DNA of 64,000 bases, from the NCBI GenBank assembly GCA_002245135.1, contig NGBS01000005.1, positions 62,001 to 126,000 of the forward strand, written 5' to 3'. Under the pieces are notes generated by a model. It ran no database searches, had not been told where the DNA came from, and worked only from the letters and a program-made list of their open reading frames with translations. The position numbers and the translations under genes are program-made. The DNA comes from Proteromonas lacertae. Lineage: Eukaryota > Sar > Bigyra > Opalinata > Proteromonadidae. Shown here piece after piece: positions 1-14,094 of the stretch. The first letter of the stretch is position 1. Each line of letters begins with the position of its first letter.

Positions 1-3000
1 AAGAATAACTGATGATACAGAAACGCTGACTGTTCAATCATCTCATAATGTATAGTTATTATTATTATTATATCATTATATAGCATGATATATCACCTAA
101 AGCTATACCATTATTAACAGTTCTTCATCTTGACATTCATGTTGAGTTTTTAACAATAAATATCTCATTTATTCAGATCAAGTGGTTATCTCAATATGCA
201 TCATACATCACTGATTATTATAAGAAATACAATAGACTAAAGAAATCATTGTTTCCTTCACCATCAACAACTGATGTTCCACAATTATTATCACCAACAT
301 TAACAGAAGAAACAGAGAAAATACAAGATCAAGGATGGTTTGGTTATTTAGGATCCTATATTGAGTCGTTTCTACCAGGAGATGATGTACTTCCTACTCC
401 ACCATCATCACTTGGAACTCCAAAATCATCATCAACTCCTTCCTATTCACCTAATCCATTACCATCTTCTTCTTCACATTATGAAACTAATTTATCTATT
501 ATTTGTGTTGAAATTGAGAAATTTACTATAATTCTTCATGAAGATAAAGTTGATCGTATTATTTTAATAATAATAATATATCTTTGTATAGCATTGAATT
601 CTAAAGAATTATTAACTCCTTCAACGCCAAAGCAACAGCTTCAACAACAACAACAATCATATCAAAATAGAAATGATAATCAAAATGTTATTGAATTTAT
701 GATGCACAATATAGAGTTTATGTCAAAAGCAATTGTTCATCAAGGAATACAAATACAATTGTCAATGATTGCACATATTGAAACAGTATATGTAATAATA
801 TGATTTATCAATTATTAATAAATAATAGATTGAATCTGCAATAAAAGATGATCAAATGTTCCTACTCTGGAATGATGATGATGGCGAAGATGAGTATTAT
901 ATTTCCTACCATTCAAAACACTGTTTATTCAGATCAAATACACAGAGAGCACCACTTCAAAAGAATGCTGTTATTGATATATTTGATGAAGAAAAAGCTG
1001 ATTCTATTCAAACTGATAAACAAGGAAGTAAACACCATTTATTGACTGAAGCATCTACTCCTGCTATTCATTTTGTATATTTATCTCGTTTACAAAGTTC
1101 TATTTTATCTGATATGTTTTTATCAGAAGAATCCTCTCAAATTTTCTCTGAAACATCATCTTCAGCATCTCCAGTAAGAAGTTCTGTTGGTTTAGATATA
1201 TCAGGAATACAGAATATGAAATATCAAGCTATAGATTTTAGTTTTGGACCTTTAATTATCTATTATAATGCAATGTTACCTCCAATTATATTATCTGTAA
1301 TAAGTGCTGTAAAAGAGGCAAATAAGCTTGAAACTGTGAGTAGTTGGTTAGAACAAATATGGTCTCCAGAAGAGAACATACAAACTAAAACGAAGATAAA
1401 TACAAATCATACAATTCTTCATGCAAGATTAAACTCATTATCTGTTTTACTACAAATGCCTGATAATCCAAATGGATTATTATTATCACTGGATGATGTG
1501 AAGTTTAAAATGTTAACTAAATCTGCAGATTATTCTTATAATTCAAATAGAGTTTATGTAAGTGATTTAGTTTTATATAATCTACCAGTAAAGATGTTGA
1601 ATAAAACTAATATAGCAAATAGTATATATATTTTATTATAATTAAATAGTTGATAAAACAAAGTATATGATTTCAATGTCATTAATACAATTGGATCATG
1701 TTAAATCCAACATCGACACTCCTCAAGCTCGAATCAAGTTTCAAATACCAAAGATATCTTTTCAATTTGTAGATACACAGTTATATGATGCTAGTTCAAT
1801 AATAGTATATAATTACTTCTATTCAATATATCCAAATTCAAATTGTAGTTATCCATTACCTATCAATGATATTATATATCAATGTTGTTCAATGACATTT
1901 ACTTTGAATTTAGAGGATATAGAATTTACAGTAGTGACAAATGCATTACCCAATGATTATGTAAGTTCAAATATTCATTTAGTTATTAGATGTTTATCAT
2001 TATTTATGTTAAACAATAAGATTATACAATTCAATCAACAAGGAATGAAGAATCTATTAGATATTGGTTTAATAATGAAATTACCATCAATTTATTTCCC
2101 AAAGATAGTTAGTTTGTGGGATATAAAAGTACCAAAGAGGATTAATTACAGTGATTGTTCAATAGAATTACAATTCAATTTCTTACCTTTAAATATCAAT
2201 TTGACTGATTTGTTGAATGTAATATTTTGGGTTGTTCATTTTGTTCAATTGATTGTACAAAGATCTAGAAATGATCATATTAGAAAGCCAAAAGTAGAAA
2301 TTTATGGACCAAAAGATATAGAAGAAGAAGAAGAGGGAGAAGAGATAGAAAAGAGTAGAGAAATAGAAAAATTATCATCACCACCTATAATGACATATAA
2401 ACAGTTGTTTTTAGATGGAATTGTTCCATTCTCATTACATTTTACACTTGGTAAATTGACCGTTCAATTCAATCCTTACCTTTTTGTTGAAACTCCAACT
2501 ATTATATTGACAAATGTTGATAAAAAGAAGACTTTATGTGATTTATCTGTAAAGACAAATGATTTGTTGATATATTCCATTTCTAATAATAATAATAATA
2601 ATAATAATAATAGTGTTAATATGAAGAGGAATATATTTGAAGGAGGTAATTTTGATGGAGAACTGTCATTGGATATAAAGACAAAATTAAGGATTAAGAG
2701 TAATGTAAGAATATCAACAATAACGTTAGGAATATATCCAGATACTGTATTTTTATATATTATTTATTGTTATTTGTATTTAAATAGTTGCCAATGATTA
2801 CTTCTATAAGCAGTTCATTTTCACACTCTAATTCAAAATCAGTTTCAAAAGATCAACAGAAACAAAAACAAAAATTGCAATTAGAAGGAGAAAGAAAGAT
2901 GGTTCTATAGTAGAATCAGGAGTTGCTGACAATTCAAAGAAACCATCAATTGATGTTGGTGTTAATTGTAAAGGAATTGATATAATTTTACATTTTCCTG

Positions 3001-6000
3001 AAGTAAAAGATATTGAAAATCCACCTGAAAAAGGTATAATCTCATTAAAAAACATAAATGTGAATGTGAATAAAGAAAAGAATTTGGAGTTACATTTTGC
3101 TATAGATCAATTACAAAGTACATTAAATGATTCAATACCAATTATTCAGACAAAAGAAATTGATTTTTTCAAAGGTATTTATAGACAAAGTAATAAGAAC
3201 AAAATGTTAATTTTATCATTTGATGATATTAATATATATGGTAATTCAGGCTTTACTAATGGTTTATCATACTTAATTTCACCTGAATCAAATGATTCAT
3301 TGACAGTAATTCATCACAAATCACATAATAATCAAATAGATCAGTTATCCAATGAAAATACAAATAAGAATAAGCAAATAAAGAATAATAAGGATGAAAA
3401 GAAAGAAAGAAATCCATTTTATATTTATATTCGATCAAATAAAACAACTGTATTTGTTCCTTATCAATATAGTTACAATTTTAATGATAGTTTTGCTTTA
3501 CATCTTAAGCAATTTAGTTTTAATTCTTCTCCACAGAATGACGTATTTATTAACGATTTTATAACTAATATTGATTTTGAAGAAGGTTTAAATATTTATG
3601 AAATAGAATTATATGGTATAACAACAGATAAAAATGAATATAATTTTGAATACTATAATAATCCTGAATATACTTATAAAATTATTCAATCTATTGATAT
3701 GCATTTAGTTAATAAGAAATTATCATTTTCTCCAATAACAGTAACACTTCCATCTTATTTAGTGAAGCAATTAATGACTTCTATTGATGTTGTTTTAAAG
3801 ACTATTTCATTGTTTAGAAAACAAAAAGATCCAAATCAATTACCAGAACCAAAACAAATACAAACAACAAATAGTGAATTTATCGTTGATATTCCATCTG
3901 TAAATGCAATTTTAATATTAAATGAAAGTGATAGAGTAGAAGTAGTTGTTGATCATTTTAGTTTTACATCTTCGAGTGATATGAATGAATCTCAAACAGT
4001 TATTCAAGCTAACAATATAATTGGTAAGTATTATGAGAATGATAATGAATTATATACTTTATTATCATTTGATTCTAATACTAATGATGAAAATGAGAAA
4101 TTTACATTAACAATGACAACTATAAAATCAAACAATGATGAAAGTAATGTAAGTGTTGATTCTGAAAGTTCAATGTCTATGACTATACCTCATATTGCAG
4201 TAAATCTTAGGTTTAAAGATTTGATGAGTATAATTAATCTATTTACTCAAAAGAAACCAATATATCCATATCCATTAAGAAAAGAAATACCATTAAATGA
4301 TAAAAATAATAATATTCAACAAATCAAAACACCCTATAATATAAAGATATTTGATATTCAATTGAAATGTAAAGTATTTGAAGAAATGGATAAACCTCCA
4401 ATTGTAGTTAGTTTAACTTCAAATATATTATATAATAGACATTATATTTGTAGTTTAGAAGCACTGGATAATAAAGAAGTTAAACCTGATTTGGTGGAGG
4501 ATATTTCAATTATACTTCTACTAGGAATTGATATATTAAAGTCATTAGATTCTGATACATTTTATACACTACTAAATCCTTTAAATTTACAGTTTACTGG
4601 TTCAATGCATCAAAGTTCAGTTGATTTTTCAATTGAGACTGAATCAATTCAATTAAATATAATGAAAAACACATTTCTTCCTGTTGTTGTTTTAATTAAG
4701 AGTATAACAAAACCAAAAGCTGATAAAAATATTGAAATGGAAAAACAAAAACAAACCAAAAACAAATCTTCACAAGTAGATGAAAGATATTATACAATTC
4801 CATTGTCTTCATTCAATTATAATGATAATAAAGCATTACAACCATTACAATACAATATATTAACTCATACACTTGATGAATATGATGATGTAAACAAATG
4901 TTATGGTTTAGAATGGAAATTCCAAAATGATTGTATCTTATCAAATCTAATATATAATGCTGCTGATGGAATTCCATCTATTCTATTGAAATGTGATTTG
5001 TATTATTTCAATTATATGATAGGGGATTATGTAGGAATCTATTCATTTAAAGTTGATTTATCACAAACACAAGTATATATGATTCCTTTATTAAATTCTG
5101 AGAATAAATCAATCGATTCTTTGCCATTATTTCCATCATCACTGTGGAGGTTAGAATATCATATATTATCAATTATATCTAATCTAAATGAATCTACCAT
5201 TACTCAGATTAACAATATTCTACAGAGACAAATTGTTTTTAAGTATCTTATTAACAATTTTAATGATCATTTATTGAACTTAACTGTAAATTTGAAGAAT
5301 ATTACACTCAATGTATCTGATATATGTAATGTAGAAGAAGATAATAATAATAATAATAATAATAATAGAATTTTCAATAAGTATGTATTTAAAGATTTTA
5401 ATACAAATTTGTACAAATATAATAACATATTTTCATTGCTAGTCAATTCAGAAATGATGCTAAGTTGTTGTTATAGAAATTCAAATATGTATTATTCAGC
5501 AATTAAACCATCACATGTTGCATTTTTATATCAAAAGGCTAATTCAAACTTTAATAATAATCAGAATATGCTATTGTCTTTATCAAATTCAACTATAAAT
5601 GTTTTACCTGAAACTGTTTATTGTTGTTATCATCCAATTATTGGTATTATTAATAATATAAAAGGAAATTCAACTCATTCTAATCCACCTGTGTTAATAC
5701 AGAATTATACATCTAATAGACTGTATTATTGTGAATGTAATTCAAACCTAGTTCAAACCTTATTACCCTATAAAACAGGTAGTTATAACTCAACAAAACC
5801 ATTATTATTTGAATCACATTCAAAGATTCATTTTAGTCTATCACCTCCATCTACTACTTCCACTTCTTCTTCTTCTTCTTCTTCTTATAATGAGATTAAT
5901 GATTCTAATTATTGGAGTGAACCAATACAATTCCATGAAGGAGTAACCACACTGTATATGAATCCACCAAATGCTTATGAAGAACTTAGAAATATATGTG

Positions 6001-9000
6001 AGAAGAAAGACAAGAAGTGTGTTTATCATGTATATCAGGTTGAAAAGAATGGTTCTTATGTTTTATCAATCTATCCATCATGTTTCATAACAAACTTGTT
6101 TGATGTCAAATGCAATGTAAAAATATATTATGATGGTGAAAATTCTAAAGAATTAATAGTTAATGAAAATGAAAAACATCCAGTTATATTACCAAACCAT
6201 GAAAATGAGAATGTTAAATATTACATTGAAATACAACCAAATAAACAGAATGAATCATTTGAATATAGTTCAAAATATCCACTTAATTTCGTAGATAATC
6301 AAACAACATTTATTAAAATAGCATCTACAAAATCAAAGAAAGAATTTCTCCTACTATTAGAAATGAAGAAATACACTCCAGAAGAAAAAATGGAAGCTAC
6401 TGTTTGGAATATTGTATTAAAACCAATAGTAGAAATAGATTCAAGTCATTTTAATTGGAGATTGTTATATGATTCTGAATTGTTTTACACCACAAGTAGT
6501 GGTGATATTGTATATACATATTATTATTTATTTATATAGAATTTTGAAGTAGAATTTCCAACAACACCATATTCAGATTTCTTCTTATATTTAGAAGTGA
6601 ATAAAGAAAAGACTTGGATTGAAGTAAAGAATCATAAAATGAGTTTAGTGTTTAATAAGAATGGAAATAATAAATTACCATTGAATATTACCATCTATCC
6701 ATCTTTGACCATCACAAACTATTGTACTAATACAGTTTCATTAGAATATGTATGTGTAAAAAGTAATAACGAAGAAAAAGTATTAATATAATAATTATTA
6801 TAATTATTGAATAGTTTTCATTGGAGTATGGTGAATCAAGAAGTGAATTTTGGAGTTTGCATAATAATTTCTATTTAAAATTAGGATATAAAATTAATAG
6901 TATAACCTACTGGTCTCAACCACAGAAATTCAAAGGTGTAGAAAAGACTTTAGAGATCCCATACAAAATCCCATTAACAGGTGAAATTATATTTGTAGTT
7001 AATTTCAAATGGATTATTGAAGATAATAGTGATTATAGACTCATCATTTCACCACTGTACAGATTATGGAATATATGTGAAAGACCATTGTTTATTACTT
7101 ATGAAATACCTAAATCAGATCCAAAACCAATTCTGATTGATGATAAGCCTTCATCAAGCATGGAAGAATATAATCTATCACCATCAACACTTGAAAGAAC
7201 ATCAACAACAACAACACCAGTAACACCCACATCAGATAGTGATATAATGATTGATAATCCACCTAATTCAACAAAGAAATCAAAAATAACAATTGATCAT
7301 TATAATATACAATATCTCACAACAAAATGTGATGATAAATATGGAATTGATTTACCTATAAATACATCTACAAATTGTACAGTTTTGATAAATGTAAATG
7401 AATCTGAGATTCATATCAATCCATGCCATTATGTTGATATAACAAATAGAAGTCATGTTTACTTAAATCCTAATGAATTCATACTAGTAAACACATCAAA
7501 AGATGAAAAGGAAAACTGCACTGACTTCATTCTTTCAATTGAAAAACAACCATCTTTAATTGTTGATAATAAAAGTGATAAGAATATAGATATTAAATAT
7601 GAGGATGTGATAGTTGAAATTCCTTCTAATAATGTAAAACCAATCGAATGGGATAGTTTATGTGGATTTCCGTATATTGCTAATGTTAATAAAGACTCAC
7701 AAATACATGTATTTGATGCTGTTAAGAAATATTCATTATATGTAAGAAATCCCAATTCATCTTGGTCTTATCCAATCATATTGAATGATGGTAAATATAA
7801 TATGGTATTGGATGATAAAGATCAAAACGATAATAAATATAAATATACAATTACTGTGAAGCATTATGGTAGTACTTATGAATTAACTGTAAATGATAAA
7901 CTTGAGAATAATAATAATAATAATGGTGAAGATAGTACTAAAGCAAAAGAGAATATAAATATAAACAATATGAGTGTATTAGTAAAGAATTTTAAAATTA
8001 ATATGTGGAATAGTGTAACAGATAAGAATTGTTTATTCAAATTGAATATTGGCAATAGTCATTTGACAATGAAGAAAGTCACTAGTATGAATATAGAGAA
8101 AGATGAAATATTATCAATAATGAATGAATATCATGTCCAATTATCATCCCTACAATTCTACTTTAATGATTTAATAAATAGAGAATGTAAAACATTGCTG
8201 TCCATATCACAAAGAGAATTAATCCATATAATTGATATAATCAAATGTTCAAATAATAAATACAATTCTATTCCTTATTATCCATCTGTTATCTTCAATA
8301 TTCCATATACTGTTGGTGATGTTGAAGAATATCAAATACATACCATAATATCATATGTAAAATCAATAATAACTGAATTGAAACAGTTCAATCCAAGTGA
8401 AATAGATTTGAAGAATCCTGAGTTAGTTATAATGAAAAAGAATGAAAAAGTAGTTAGTGCAATTGAAAATAAAATGGATGAATTTAAAGCAAAGACTGAA
8501 ATATTCTATCATATTGATAATTTTTCTATTAGTCCAATCAACATGAAAGTTACTTTAAAACTAAAGAAAGTAATCTATTTTGGTGTTTCTAATTTACCTC
8601 TTTCACTCAATTCTATCACTACCACTCAAATACATTGTCAAATGAAGAGATTCACAAAAGAAATAATATCAAATTATATTACTGATTTAGTAATTCATAG
8701 TCCTATGTATTTAGGATCTTTAGATTTGATTGGTAGTCCAGTTGTATTGATTGATTCTATTGGTAAAGGAATAAATGCATTTGTTTCACAATTAAGAAAC
8801 ACAAGATCAAATTATGCACATAATAATAACAATAATAATAATATATTTATCAAAGTAGCTAGTGGAAGTGGTCAAATGTTATATTATTTTAGTGAGGGTA
8901 TTTTATCATCTATTAATGTATTATCTTCTACATTATCTAATAATATTACAAGACCATCAAAAGTTGAACCAATCCATAATTCATATACTACATCAACATC

Positions 9001-9445
9001 TAAACAACAACAATCATCATATATTTCTTATATTACAAAACCTATTGGTGGTTTGTTTAATATAATAACAAATACAACATCTTATATAATGGAGAAAACA
9101 GGAATGACATCTGAAACTAAAAGATATGAAGATAGTGAATTTATCTTATATTATTTAAATATAAAGTCATTGAAACATATCTTTAATCACAATTTTCTAG
9201 ATGAATCGTGTTTATTTAAATGCAATATTATCGACAATGAAGTTGAATATATGAATGTATATTGTTTATTGAATAAGAAGAAAGTATGTTTAATTGATTG
9301 TAATAATGGTATTGTTAATTTACTCACTACTTGTTTAACAAGTGAAATAAAGACTGAAGGAAGTTTTGTTTATATTAAAGAATTTAAGATGATAATGAGT
9401 AAAGATGTAGTAAAAGTAATTAATTATGAGAATAATAAGATATAG
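1..9445 (+). CDS. VPS13: VPS13-family bridge-like lipid transfer protein, 3' part (5' end outside window)
   Basis: Giant protein of the VPS13/chorein family, which moves lipids in bulk at membrane contact sites. Exons that join in frame are 2-49, 84-785, 829-1621, 1650-2746, about 2913-6509, 6540-6779 and 6815-9445; introns are 28-43 nt, GTAT...TAG. A first exon segment after the 2746 donor starts at 2788, but its reading frame does not connect to the frame that is open after about 2832, so the 2788-2912 junction is unresolved (unusual intron, or a frameshift). The long beta-rich repeats, the GWFGYLGSYI segment and the C-terminal PMYLGSLDLIGSP stretch (8702-8740) typical of the ATG2/VPS13 C-terminal region support the call. 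The C-terminal 130 residues look like the PH-like domain. The chorein start lies upstream of the window. Several Asn runs and an EEEEEGEE loop interrupt the repeats. Confidence 0.85.
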
Positions 9446-9658
9446 ACTTATAATTAATAGTTTTTATTCTATATGTAAAATGAAAAAACACAAATCATCT
9501 TATATACTCTATATACAGCTCATAATATACCTTTGAAAGAGTATATAGTGATTCATAAGTTTGTATTAAGGAATCTTGTGAAATTTCTTTAAAATCTTGT
9601 GTTATCCATTTGCATAAAACAAACAATTATAGAACAAGTAAATTATTAAATTCATTGC

Positions 9659-10000
9659 TTACATTTTAACATAAACATTTCCATCACCAGTTTTCTTGTT
9701 GTGAGTCAAATGCCAATATAAATACATCAGTAATATAATGATAAACGCTCCAACAGCAACTGAAACTCCAATTATAACAACTGTTGTATGAGATATTGGT
9801 TCAGGTTTATGAGTTGGTTCTGGAGTAGTTGGTTCTTCAGTTTCATCATTAATATTCTTATTACTATATTCTTGATTTAAATGTGGAGAAGGTGGAATTG
9901 GGTTAGATTTACCAATAAGGCCTTTGTTATCAGCTTTTACTTCTGACTGAGCAAAACACAAACAAATTATAACACTTAAAAAGAGTATAGCACACTTCAT
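9659..10000 (-). CDS. small single-pass membrane protein, unknown function
   Basis: Single-exon 113-residue protein, not recognised. It starts with a signal peptide (MKCAILFLSVIICLCFAQS). A Pro/Thr/Glu-rich stalk follows (residues about 30-70), then one transmembrane helix (about 73-95, TTVVIIGVSVAVGAFIIILL) and a short basic tail ending VYVKM. This predicts a type I cell-surface or endomembrane protein with a roughly 50-residue outside part. The gene lies between the convergent VPS13-like gene and the downstream end of the glutamyl-tRNA synthetase gene. No enzyme motif is visible. Confidence 0.7.
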   Translation of the reverse strand: MKCAILFLSVIICLCFAQSEVKADNKGLIGKSNPIPPSPHLNQEYSNKNINDETEEPTTPEPTHKPEPISHTTVVIIGVSVAVGAFIIILLMYLYWHLTHNKKTGDGNVYVKM

Positions 10001-10283
10001 TCAAAGATATTTTGAAATTTTAGATTATATAAATACACTTGTATTACACTGTAATACATTTGGTGATGTATTTAGAAAGAAATGAAGAATGTGTTATATT
10101 AATAGTATCTTCAATAACAACATTATCATGTATAAACAATCTAAAGTATATCTGAAGATTATCAATTTAATTTCTATAAATCAACTGAATTGTTGAGTAA
10201 ATAAAGTGTTATCATTTATTAGTAATAATATACTCGGAACCCCTCCAAAAAAGACAAAAATGATAAACAATTCATTAAAATAT
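10001..10283. other. intergenic, no gene seen
   Basis: This 283-bp AT-rich gap should hold the promoter of the small membrane protein and the 3' untranslated region of the glutamyl-tRNA synthetase gene, both on the minus strand. I see no conserved gene or RNA structure in it. Confidence 0.5.
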
Positions 10284-11680
10284 TCACTTCTTATCAGTCA
10301 TAATTGTTGACATAGCTTGTTCATGTCCATCAGGAATCATATATAACACAATACTAGAATCTGTCTTTTCTTCAACTCTAAAGTATCCTTTTCTTTCTAA
10401 CTGAATAATATCATTTGTTTTAATTGCTTTAATATTTGGATCACTTAATGCAACAGCTTCAACTCTTGTGGGATGTAATTTACTAGTTAAACATGATTCA
10501 AAATCATCATCAGCTGCATCATCATCTAATTTCTTCTTTGTAATTAAATAATCAAATTCAACCAATGTAATTTTGGTATTATCTGGTGTTTTAGCAACCC
10601 ATGTTAACTTCTTTTCAGTCTTTTTGAAATCTCCATTTGGTACAAATTCACCTTCCATATATTCAATCTTATCATCTGACTTATGAATAGCATTAACTTT
10701 GAAATTTCCCCATCTCATTAATGTTATTTCTTCACCTTCTTTAATATCCTTTGCATCACTCTCTTCTAAGTAAATTACATTTGAACATTGTATCTTTTTC
10801 TTTCCTAAAGAAGCATTCTTTGGATGTAAATCACATTCAACGGTTGTTACTTTATCATCAACATTAGATACTCTTAATTCAACAACAGCGTTCTCTAATA
10901 CAGCCATATATCTTGGTGCAATAGGATCAATCTCCTTCTTATTCAAAGTCCAGAATTTATTCCATTCCATTTCTACTATATTCTTACTAAATCCTTGTGC
11001 TAATATGAATTTCTTTAATGCACTAATTTGTACACCTCTTTTAATAATACCTTTCACTGTAGGGAATCTAGGATCATCCCAACCAGATACTTCTCCTCTA
11101 TCAACTAATAATTGTAACTTTCTCTTAGACATAACAGTCTGTTGGAAGTTTAGTCTTCCGAATTCAATGATATGAACTGGTCTTAATCCTAATGTCTTTT
11201 GTAACCATACATATTGTTCATCTCTATCTTTATATTCAGTGGTTCTCATAGCGTGAGTTACTCCTTCAATACTATCGACAATTGGACATGCTAAATCGTA
11301 AGTAGGATATGCTTTATACTTATCTCCTGTTCGCATATGAGGTAGATTATTGTATCTAAATATAACTGGATCTCTTAAAGTACCATTCTCACTCTGCATA
11401 TTGATTTTGGCTCTTAAACAATAATCTGTTACTTCACCTTTTAACATTTTGTGGAATAATTCCATTGATTGATCTGCTGGCATTTCTCTGTTTTTACTGT
11501 TGATTCTATTCTGACGTTCGTTTCTCATTGTTTCTTGATCTGTGTTATCCATATAGGCATGACCTTCTTTGATTAATTTCTCAGCCATTTCAATAATAAT
11601 TGGGAAACTGTCAGATGTATAAGATTTCATATCTGCTTCAATTCCTAATAATTTTAAATCTCTATTTTTAAATATATTTT

Positions 11681-11723
<43 letters not shown>

Positions 11724-12592
11724 TCTAAGATTGCATTCTCAAATTCACCCTTTTCTTTAGCTGGATTAGTATCATCGAATCTTACTAATAATTTACCTTT
11801 GTACATCTTAGCATAAGTTGCATTTAATGTAGCTGCTTTGACATGTCCAATATGTAAATATCCACTTGCCTCTGGTGGGAATCTAGTAACAACTTTGCCA
11901 ATTTCAGCATTGGGTAATGGCGGCATACCTCCTAAGTCTACATTACTCTTCTTACCACCTTTATTATCTTTACTATCTAATACTGGTAATACAGGCTTTG
12001 GATTAGACTTTTGATTTTGAATTCTTCTCAAGTCACTTGATAATCTTCCAATACATTGCTTTACTGCTTTATTAGAGCTAATTAAACTGAACCAACGGTT
12101 TACATTTGGGAAAGCTTCAGCATCTGGGTTGATTTGGTTTTGAGTGAAAGAACTCCACATTCCAATATCAGCTAACGAAATTTCATTACCTACAAGGTAT
12201 GTTCTCATTTGTAAAGCAGCTTCAAGGATTGCCAAAGCATAATCACAATCACAACAAAAGACAGTTGATAAATCTAACCATTGATCAATTTCAGATTCTT
12301 CCTTTTTGTCAGAATGTTGAAGTTGACCATTGCCTGATCTTACGAAATATCTAGCAATAGCATTATCACCAAAAAGTACCAATTTACTAAATCAAATTAG
12401 ATTAATATTGGATTATACTCATCTGTATGATACTCAACATATTCGATGTTTGTATCTTCAGGAACAAATCTCACTTTTTTATCACAAATTACTGAGGTGA
12501 TAAAGGAAGCATATGGAAAGCATTCTATTCAATTATAATAGTTCAATAATACGCTCTCCCCAATGGATTGAATCTGGGTATTGGTTAGACAT
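10284..12592 (-). CDS. GUS1: glutamyl-tRNA synthetase, cytosolic (eukaryotic/archaeal type)
   Basis: Charges tRNA-Glu with glutamate in the cytosol. Spliced as complement(10284-11661, 11724-12386, 12419-12524, 12553-12592), 728 residues; all junctions are GT-AG and in frame. The start MSNQYPDSIHWG lies in a 40-nt first exon. Residues about 1-190 form a GST-like N-terminal domain as in eukaryotic GluRS. The class I signature is SGYLHIGHVKAATLN (HIGH), and the KMSKS counterpart is VMSKRKL. The C-terminal half is the beta-barrel anticodon-binding region typical of the GlnRS/eukaryotic GluRS group. The FPPEASGYLHIGH form and the GST domain favour GluRS over GlnRS. The third intron is 62 nt and largely (TA)n. 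Length and motif order match the family, with no sign of damage. Confidence 0.93.
11692..11722. repeat. (TA)n microsatellite inside a GluRS intron
   Basis: About 30 bp of pure AT/TA dinucleotide repeat occupies the donor half of the 62-nt GluRS intron (11662-11723). The intron starts GTATATATA on the minus strand, so the repeat appears to have grown out of the donor consensus. Length polymorphism is likely. Confidence 0.9.
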
Positions 12593-12940
12593 GAGAAAAA
12601 GCCAGAAATGTGAATTTGATGTATTTTTGCAAAATAGAATTGAAAATTCTTAATTTTCTGACTTAAACACGGAAAAGCATATTATGAAGAATAAATGAAT
12701 TTAGTGTCTATTTTTGAAATAAATCGATAAGTATTAAAGAGAAAAAAACAAACAAATCATACACATCGAGAAATTTATAAATTCAAATATATAAAGCATG
12801 ATATATTGAATATATAGAAAAATCACACTCTTTAAAATGTTCTTAAGATGAAAAAAACGGGAAAATAAATTTCATACTTTCGAACTTCATCAAGCTTGAC
12901 GTTTCATAAAAACCGTTTTGATTTTTATTATTTTAATATT
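12593..12940. promoter_or_regulatory. divergent intergenic region between GluRS and EF-hand genes
   Basis: This 348-bp gap separates two start codons on opposite strands (12592 minus, 12941 plus), so it must contain both promoters. It is AT-rich with A runs. I find no credible tRNA, snRNA or ORF here and cannot point to a specific factor site. Confidence 0.5.
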
Positions 12941-13949
12941 ATGTCTCAACTAACCAGAGGTATGAATTGAAAATACTATATATTTATAGAGGCTCAAACT
13001 ATCTTTAAGGCTTATGATACTAATGGTGATGGCTTGCTAACTAAGAATGATATTGGTCAAATATTAAGAGATCTAGGTGAACATCCCGAACCATCCGATA
13101 TTATTACAGCTATAATGGAATGTGATGTAGACCAAGATGGTTTTCTAAGTGCTAAAGAATTTAGAAATTATTATGAAAAAATATCGTCAAAATACCATGG
13201 TGAATGTTACAATAGACTTTTAATAGGAGATAGAATTGGAAGAGTGCGTCGTTCTGCATACACATTGCCAGCTTCTACATTTGTCTATGGTAAACCAAGT
13301 GGTAGTGATCCAGAAGGTGTAGGTGATTGTATATTTTATTTAATTAATTATACTGTAAATAGTATTATCATATTGGGATGAATTTGATCAAAAGAAGAAT
13401 CATGTAGCTGAACCAGATTATATACCAATGAATATTCATGCTAATGACGATGGTTGTGTAAAAGCTCCAGAATACAGAGCACATCATTTAGCTCACACAA
13501 TATACAAACAATACCAAGAAATCATTCCTCGAAGTAATAAACCAGAAATACCAAAGAAATACCGTGAAAACAGATTTGGTCAATTAGGACGACCATCCAC
13601 ACCAATCAAAATGTTAATCACAAATGAATTCGCTGGTCCTCAGGATGAGAGAGATTACCCAATGATTCCAAGAAGAGATGAAGCTAAGATTATACCAAAA
13701 GCAAGAAATACTATTGCTAGTAAAGCTAGATTACATTTAACAAAGAAGAAGTTAGAACCACCAGAAGACACAACTAAATTATGGAAAATGTCAAAGTTCC
13801 GAGAAGTAGAATCTAAAACTGCTACAATATACAAATCTCCAAAGAATACTTTAACAAAAACTGCTTCAAACACATTACAGAGAACTGGAAGTGCTACACA
13901 AAAACCAGAAGAGGAAGAAGAAGGTCCTCGTATCGTAATGGCTGAATAA
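12941..13949 (+). CDS. EF-hand protein, 314 aa, probable calcium sensor
   Basis: Exons 12941-12959, 12990-13328 and 13363-13949 join in frame (introns 30 and 34 nt) to give 314 residues. The N-terminus MSQLTREAQ leads into two adjacent EF-hands: loop DTNGDGLLTKND (about residues 14-25) and loop DVDQDGFLSAKE (about 50-61). Both carry the Asp/Asn and Glu calcium ligands. The remaining two thirds is basic and proline-containing (GQLGRPSTPIKM, then MIPRRDEAK), ends in an acidic EEEEEG run, and is not recognised. Single-pair EF-hand proteins with long basic tails are common among axonemal proteins, and ciliary genes occur nearby, but that role is only inference. Confidence 0.85.
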
Positions 13950-14094
13950 ATGAGTAAAATTAATTAATTAATATATTTTTTGTCTATCTATTATTTTAAT
14001 AGCTATTTTGTGTTGTTTTAAAATTTAACAATAACAGTAATAAGATATAAAAAAATATAAATATTAATAATTAAATAAATTACATAATTTCCAT

